From the NCBI GenBank assembly GCA_025362165.1, contig JANYHY010000870.1, positions 1 through 10,225 of the forward strand: DNA of 10,225 nucleotides, read 5' to 3'. Positions 6,276 through 10,225 of the stretch are shown here, one piece after another. How positions within the stretch are numbered: the first letter of the stretch is position 1; each line of letters opens with the position of its first letter. Below the pieces are notes generated by a model. The model saw only the letters and a program-made list of their open reading frames with translations, did not search any database and was not told the origin of the DNA. Source of the DNA: Myxococcales bacterium (GTDB lineage: Bacteria > Myxococcota_A > Polyangia > Polyangiales > Polyangiaceae). A program made the position numbers and the translations under genes.

Positions 6276-7493
6276 ATGTCGCAGCACCGTGCGTCTCCGT
6301 GGGCCGCCTTCACGCACCGCGACTACCGGCTCCTTCAGTCGGCGCGCATCGCCTCGATCCTCGGCATCCAGATGCAGAGCGTCGCGGTGGGCCTGCAGGT
6401 CAACGCGCTCACGCACAACGCGTTCGATCTCGGGATAGTCGGGTTGATGCAGTTCCTGCCGTTCGTCGCGCTCTCGCTCGTCGCGGGTCATGTCGCGGAT
6501 CGCTTCGACCGCCGGCTCGTTTTGGCCCTTTGCCACGGGTCGATCGCGCTCATCGCGGGCGCGCTCGCGGTCAACGCGCGTTGGGGTGGCACGAGCGTCG
6601 CGCCGATCTACGTGATGCTCCTGTGCTTCGGAGTCGCGCGGGTCTTCGCGGGTCCGGCTGGGCAATCGCTCTTGCCGAGCATCGTAGGCAAAGAAGACTT
6701 CGGCAACGCGGTCGCGTGGAGCTCGACGTTTTGGCAAGGCTGCACGATCCTCGGTCCAGCGATCGGCGGAGTGCTCTATGTGCTCGGCCCGTCTCGCGTG
6801 TACGGCACGACCGCCGCGCTCTCCACGCTCGCGATGGTGCTCGTCCTCGCGATGGACAAGCCCACGGTCAAGCGTGACGTGGAGGCCGCGTCGTGGAGGA
6901 CGCTGCTCGCGGGCGTGCGCTATGTCTGGCAAAAGAAGCTGATTTTAGGCTCAATATCGCTCGATTTGTTCGCGGTGCTCTTGGGCGGCGCAGTCGCGCT
7001 CTTGCCGTTGTTCGCTGAGTCGCTTCATGTCGCGTCGTTCGGCTTCGGTCTCTTGCGCAGCGCTCCGGCGATGGGCGCCGCGTTCACCGCCATCGTGCTC
7101 GCGTTCCGTCCGCTCCGTCGCAACACGGGAAGATGGATGTTCGTGTGCGTGTTCCTCTTCGGGCTGGCGACGATCGGCTTCGGGCTCTCCAAGAGCTTCG
7201 CGCTCTCCATGGTCATGCTCATGATCGTCGGCGCCACGGACATGGTGTCGGTCGCCGTCCGCCAAACTCTCGTGCAAGTCGAGACACCCGAAGCGATGCG
7301 CGGGCGCGTCTCCGCGGTCAACCTCGTCTTCGTGGGAGCGTCGAACGAGCTCGGCGAGTTCGAGTCCGGAGTCACCGCGGCCTGGTTGAACCCCGTGCGC
7401 GCCGTCGTCGTCGGCGGGGTGGGCACGCTTTTGGTTGTCTTGGTCTGGGCCGGCCTGTTCCCGGAGCTGCGCAAGGTCGATCGATTGACATGA
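6276..7493 (+). CDS. MFS transporter, MFS_3 (EntS-like) type
   Basis: This 405-residue inner-membrane protein has the hydrophobic profile of about 12 transmembrane helices. The motif-A loop between helices 2 and 3 is G-H-V-A-D-R-F-D-R-R at 71-80. Other landmarks fit the MFS_3 group (PF05977; relatives include the enterobactin exporter EntS): an N-terminal F-x-H-R-D-Y-R-L-L, a mid-protein A-G-P-A-x-Q-S-L-L-P, and the late R-G-R-V-S-A-V-N, G-A-S-N-E-L-G-E-F-E-S-G stretch. Members of this group mostly export small molecules using proton exchange; the substrate here is unknown. The ATG at 6276 opens the conserved N-terminus, and no Shine-Dalgarno sequence is evident. The next gene starts seven bases after the stop, so co-transcription with the GH92 enzyme is likely. 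Length is typical, with no sign of truncation. Confidence 0.92.
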   Translation: MSQHRASPWAAFTHRDYRLLQSARIASILGIQMQSVAVGLQVNALTHNAFDLGIVGLMQFLPFVALSLVAGHVADRFDRRLVLALCHGSIALIAGALAVNARWGGTSVAPIYVMLLCFGVARVFAGPAGQSLLPSIVGKEDFGNAVAWSSTFWQGCTILGPAIGGVLYVLGPSRVYGTTAALSTLAMVLVLAMDKPTVKRDVEAASWRTLLAGVRYVWQKKLILGSISLDLFAVLLGGAVALLPLFAESLHVASFGFGLLRSAPAMGAAFTAIVLAFRPLRRNTGRWMFVCVFLFGLATIGFGLSKSFALSMVMLMIVGATDMVSVAVRQTLVQVETPEAMRGRVSAVNLVFVGASNELGEFESGVTAAWLNPVRAVVVGGVGTLLVVLVWAGLFPELRKVDRLT

Positions 7494-7495
7494 GG
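7492..7495 (+). promoter_or_regulatory. Ribosome-binding site supporting the TTG start of the GH92 gene
   Basis: GAGG overlaps the stop codon of the MFS gene and lies five bases before the TTG at 7501. For the alternative ATG at 7510 the gap would be 14 bases, which is too long. The site therefore favours the TTG start and suggests translational coupling. Confidence 0.4.
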
Positions 7496-7500
7496 TATGC

Positions 7501-9813
7501 TTGAAGACAATGCGTACGTGGTCGCCTGCAGCCATCGCTCTCATCGCGGCATGCTCGGGCGCCAACACGGCAAACACGCCCGATTTCACGTTAGATGACT
7601 CGTCAATCACGCGACCGCAGCCGACTCCGCTCTCTCCGCTGTTCATCGGCTCGGGTGGCTTCGGCTACGGCTACGGCAGCGCGTTCGTCGGGGCCGCTGC
7701 TCCACAAGGGATGATCAAGGCCGGCCCGGACACGAGCGGCGCTTGGGGCACGATCAACTTTCTCCACTTCTCCGGCTACTGGTACGAGGACGACACCATC
7801 CAGGGATTTTCGCACCTGCACCTGCACGGCACGGGCGCGCAAGATTACGGAGTGCTGGGCGTCATGCCCGTGGACGTCTTCGACGCGTCTCGGACGACCG
7901 CCGCGGGCTACGCGTCGAAGTTCGATAAAGCGACGGAGAAGGCTGTTCCTGGCCGCTACGACGTCACGCTCTCACGAGGCAATATCCAAGTATCCATCGC
8001 GGCGCTCGCTCACACCGCGCACCACCGCTACACGTTCGACAAGGCGGTGACGTCGGGCCACGTCGTCATCGATCTCGCTCACAAGCTCGAGAGCGGCGAG
8101 ATCAAAGACGTGACAGTGGATCTCGATCCGGCGACGCGGTCGGCGATCGGCAGCTTCCGAAGCGTCGGCCAGATGTCGCGCGGCTTCGGCGGATCGATGA
8201 TCTACTTTGCGATGCGCACCAAACAAGACTGGAGTGGTAGTGTGATGTGGTCGAACGGACAAGCGCCCGCGCCCGGCACTCACGCCGCGGGCACGGCGGT
8301 CGGCTTCGATCTGGATTTCGATCTCGTCAAAGATCCGTCGCCCGTGGAGCTCCAGGTCGGCGTGTCGCTCGTGTCTACAGACCAAGCGAAGGCGAATCTC
8401 GCCGCCGAGATGCCCGCGTTCGCATTCGATGATGAGTCAACCACCTCGTCGAACGCCTGGAAACAAGCCCTGTCCACGATCTCTTTCACTGGCGGAGACG
8501 CCTCGGCGCAGGCGATGTTGAGCGCCGCGATCTATCACCTGTACTTGATGCCCAGCGTGCTGAGCGACGCGGACGGTAGCTACGTGGGGCTCGACGGCAA
8601 GGTCGGCAAGGCGGACTTTCGCTACGTCTCGGACATGTCGCTCTGGGACACTTACCGCACGCTCCACCCGCTCTACGACTTGGTCGCGCCCGACCGCGCG
8701 AAGGACTCAGCGCGATCGCTCGTCGCGATGGCGAAGGCCGGCGGATATTTTCCGAAGTGGCCCATCGCGACAGGCGAAGCGGGCACGATGATCGGCTCGA
8801 GCGCAGAGGTCGTGCTCGCAGATGCGTACGTCAAAGGCGTGCGCGACTTCGACGCCGAAGGCGCTTATCAGATCATGCGAGCCGCCGCGCTCGGCACGAC
8901 CGAACCCGCGAAGGGTCGCGGCGGGCGGAACCAGGTCGTGCAATACGCGCAAGACGGCTACGTGCCCGGCGCAGTGGGGGGCAGCGTCTCGTGGACGATC
9001 GAGTACGGACAAGACGACTTTGCGCTCGCGAACCTCGCCGACGCGCTGGGTCACTCGGATGACGCAAGCACGCTGCGCGCGCGCGTGCACGGCTGGCAAA
9101 AACTCTACGACCCGAAGAGCGGCTTTTTGTGGGCGAAAGCAGACGGCGGCTCGTGGTCCACGCAGCACGGCGAGCCATCGCTCGCGTCGGGAGATTTTGT
9201 CGAAGCCAACGCATGGCATAGCCTCTGGGGTCCTTGGTACGACGCTGACACGCTCATCAAGACGCTCGGCGGCAAAGACGCGTTCGTTGCCAAGCTCGAG
9301 AGCTTCTTCGTTCAAGGCAAAGCCGATTACGACGCGGTGGATTGGGTCACCCCCGGATCGCTCTCCCGCGCGGCGATGCGCAAGTACTATTGGGGCGGCA
9401 ACGAGCCGGACATGCACTCGCCGTATCTATTCGCGCTCGCGGGACGACCAGATCTCACTCAGAAGTGGCTGCGATGGATCGAGCGCGAGGTGTACAGCGC
9501 AGGCGCGGACGGTCTGCCCGGCAACGACGACGGTGGGACGATGAGCGCGTGGCTGGTGTTCAGCGCCCTCGGTTTCTATCCCATCGCCGGGAGCGATCTG
9601 TACGTGCTGGGCGCGCCGATGGTCCCGCACGCGGAGGTGCTCGTGAGCGGCGGCAAGCTGACCGTCGACGCAGCCGGCGTGTCGGATGATCAGCCTTATG
9701 TGCAGTCGATCACCCTCAACGGCGCGCCGATCACCCAACCCACGATCCACCACGCCGATCTCGCCAAAGGCGGCGCGCTCGTATTCATCATGAGCAAATC
9801 CCCGAAGCTCTAG
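7501..9813 (+). CDS. GH92 alpha-mannosidase, lipidated
   Basis: From TTG 7501 this is 770 residues (767 from ATG 7510), the usual size for glycoside hydrolase family 92: calcium-dependent, inverting exo-alpha-mannosidases. The signal peptide ends in Leu-Ile-Ala-Ala-Cys at Cys18 with Ser at +2, so it should be an outer-membrane lipoprotein. Residues about 45-290 form the N-terminal beta domain with G-F-S-H-L-H-L-H-G-T-G at 102-112. The catalytic (alpha/alpha)6 barrel follows with S-L-W-D-T-Y-R-T at 380-387, G-N-E-P-D-M-H around Glu635 (the family's general acid position) and G-L-P-G-N-D-D-G-G-T-M-S-A-W around Asp676-Asp677 (general base region). All hallmark motifs are present, so activity is expected; linkage preference (alpha-1,2, -1,3 or -1,6) cannot be read with confidence. 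It is probably in an operon with the MFS gene. A role in trimming fungal or bacterial mannans is inferred. Confidence 0.95.
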   Translation: MKTMRTWSPAAIALIAACSGANTANTPDFTLDDSSITRPQPTPLSPLFIGSGGFGYGYGSAFVGAAAPQGMIKAGPDTSGAWGTINFLHFSGYWYEDDTIQGFSHLHLHGTGAQDYGVLGVMPVDVFDASRTTAAGYASKFDKATEKAVPGRYDVTLSRGNIQVSIAALAHTAHHRYTFDKAVTSGHVVIDLAHKLESGEIKDVTVDLDPATRSAIGSFRSVGQMSRGFGGSMIYFAMRTKQDWSGSVMWSNGQAPAPGTHAAGTAVGFDLDFDLVKDPSPVELQVGVSLVSTDQAKANLAAEMPAFAFDDESTTSSNAWKQALSTISFTGGDASAQAMLSAAIYHLYLMPSVLSDADGSYVGLDGKVGKADFRYVSDMSLWDTYRTLHPLYDLVAPDRAKDSARSLVAMAKAGGYFPKWPIATGEAGTMIGSSAEVVLADAYVKGVRDFDAEGAYQIMRAAALGTTEPAKGRGGRNQVVQYAQDGYVPGAVGGSVSWTIEYGQDDFALANLADALGHSDDASTLRARVHGWQKLYDPKSGFLWAKADGGSWSTQHGEPSLASGDFVEANAWHSLWGPWYDADTLIKTLGGKDAFVAKLESFFVQGKADYDAVDWVTPGSLSRAAMRKYYWGGNEPDMHSPYLFALAGRPDLTQKWLRWIEREVYSAGADGLPGNDDGGTMSAWLVFSALGFYPIAGSDLYVLGAPMVPHAEVLVSGGKLTVDAAGVSDDQPYVQSITLNGAPITQPTIHHADLAKGGALVFIMSKSPKL

Positions 9814-9899
9814 CTCGGTCGCTAATCCGTTCACGCTCATCCGGTATCGCTGGTCGTGAAGTACCTATTAGTTTGATGGATCGAGGCACAAACTTTACC

Positions 9900-9933
9900 T
9901 GTCCCGAGGACATGGCTTGACTGTCCTGGGACA
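9900..9933. promoter_or_regulatory. Paired inverted repeats TGTCC/GGACA (candidate double operator)
   Basis: Two inverted repeats sit in the gap after the GH92 gene. The first is TGTCC-CGA-GGACA (9900-9912) and the second is TGTCC-TG-GGACA (9922-9933). Their centres are about 21.5 bp apart, close to two helical turns, so two dimers could bind on the same DNA face. The second ends 53 bp before the ATG of the next gene. The four half-sites alternate, so mutually exclusive RNA hairpins are also possible. A TTGACT at 9917-9922 overlaps the array but has no convincing -10 element. Confidence 0.45.
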
Positions 9934-9950
9934 CCTGGGCCGAGTAGCCT

Positions 9951-9969
9951 GGAGGTCCCCGACGCCTCC
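9951..9969. repeat. Small inverted repeat before the last gene
   Basis: GGAGG, nine bases, CCTCC. In RNA it would pair a Shine-Dalgarno-like GGAGG with its complement, but this GGAGG is 31 bases from the ATG at 9987 and so is not that gene's ribosome site. Five-pair arms are weak evidence. Confidence 0.25.
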
Positions 9970-9986
9970 TGCGACTTGATGTCAGC

Positions 9987-10225
9987 ATGAATACATCCTC
10001 TCGTTTCTGGCGGCCCGAAGGGGTCGATGCCCAACGTTCGTTCGCAGTCGTTGAGTTAGGCACGCTGCGTGCTCTGCAAACGCCCATGCACGCTCTGCCT
10101 TTCGTCTTCAAGCGCATCCACCACCGGCTGCTCGCCTTCGCGCGACCGTTCGCGAAGTTCTTCCACACCACACCGGCGCGCTCCGACATGCTCACGCGCA
10201 TCGAATTCGGCGTACTTCAGGCCGA
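9987..10225 (+). CDS. Unrecognised protein, N-terminal 79 residues (3' end outside window)
   Basis: The frame starts at ATG 9987, the first ATG after an in-frame TAG at 9945-9947, and is open to the right edge. The visible part is basic and aromatic-rich (R-F-W-R-P-E-G-V at 6-13, V-E-L-G-T-L-R-A-L at 22-30, F-V-F-K-R-I-H-H-R-L-L at 39-49, M-L-T-R-I-E-F-G at 68-75), has no signal peptide and looks like a folded amphipathic helical protein. GC3 rises along the frame to values like the neighbouring genes, which supports coding. A minus-strand frame covering 9788-10201 is less protein-like. No Shine-Dalgarno sequence is visible. I do not recognise the family and assign no function. Confidence 0.55.
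   Translation, partial: MNTSSRFWRPEGVDAQRSFAVVELGTLRALQTPMHALPFVFKRIHHRLLAFARPFAKFFHTTPARSDMLTRIEFGVLQA

Noticed and set aside
6111..6932. Minus-strand frame of 273 codons opposite the MFS gene
   Set aside because: Arg/Glu/Asp/His-rich shadow of the transporter gene, typical of antisense frames in GC-rich DNA.
7651..7680. Short GGCTAC-type repeat in the GH92 gene
   Set aside because: It encodes a Gly/Tyr-rich strand of the enzyme's N-terminal domain and needs no other explanation.
9788..10201. Minus-strand frame of 137 codons at the right end
   Set aside because: Arg/Ser-rich composition without protein-like segments, and it overlaps the end of the GH92 gene. The plus-strand frame from 9987 is more convincing.

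Overview
The window looks like chromosomal DNA from a myxobacterium-like organism (Myxococcota, probably the Polyangiales side). This is inferred from four things: high GC with strong GC3 in all recognised genes; several lipoproteins with Asp/Ser/Thr-rich linkers and Cys-rich ends typical of that group; a TerB-like/PPP phosphatase fusion; and a lipidated GH92 mannosidase. No rRNA, tRNA, transposase, phage gene or CRISPR array is visible, so this reads as ordinary chromosome, not a mobile island.

Layout: (1) A lipoprotein-like gene with a carboxypeptidase-regulatory-like domain runs leftward off the window edge (1-1009, minus). Divergent from it is a two-gene surface set: a predicted beta-barrel outer-membrane protein (1073-1816) and a small Cys-rich lipoprotein (1835-2203). 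(2) Convergent with that set is a three-part fusion on the minus strand (2221-3144): monothiol CGFS glutaredoxin, a cysteine-free A-type (IscA/HesB) Fe-S carrier fold, and rhodanese. It is divergent, across only 36 bp, from a TerB-like + PPP-family phosphatase (3181-4878). (3) A Ser/Thr/Asp-linker Cys-rich lipoprotein (4990-5463) converges, with one base between stop codons, on a single-pass membrane protein with a PDZ-like C-terminus (5465-6064, minus). (4) A 211-bp divergent intergenic region holds a sigma54-like site and two abutting strong hairpins. It is followed by a likely operon of an MFS_3 transporter (6276-7493) and a lipidated GH92 alpha-mannosidase (7501-9813). (5) After a 173-bp gap with a four-half-site inverted-repeat array, an unrecognised gene (9987 onward) runs off the right edge.

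How it fits together: most products are predicted to act in the envelope (three lipoproteins, a beta-barrel, a membrane-anchored protein, a transporter and a lipidated glycosidase). The GH92 enzyme would trim alpha-mannosides outside the cytoplasm. The cytoplasmic pair (Grx/A-type-like/rhodanese fusion and TerB-PPP phosphatase) suggests iron-sulfur or sulfur handling next to a signalling phosphatase, but only adjacency links them. I do not see a clear-cut new multi-gene system. The most distinctive items are the triple fusion with exactly two cysteines, and the two structured intergenic regions at 6114-6161 and 9900-9933.
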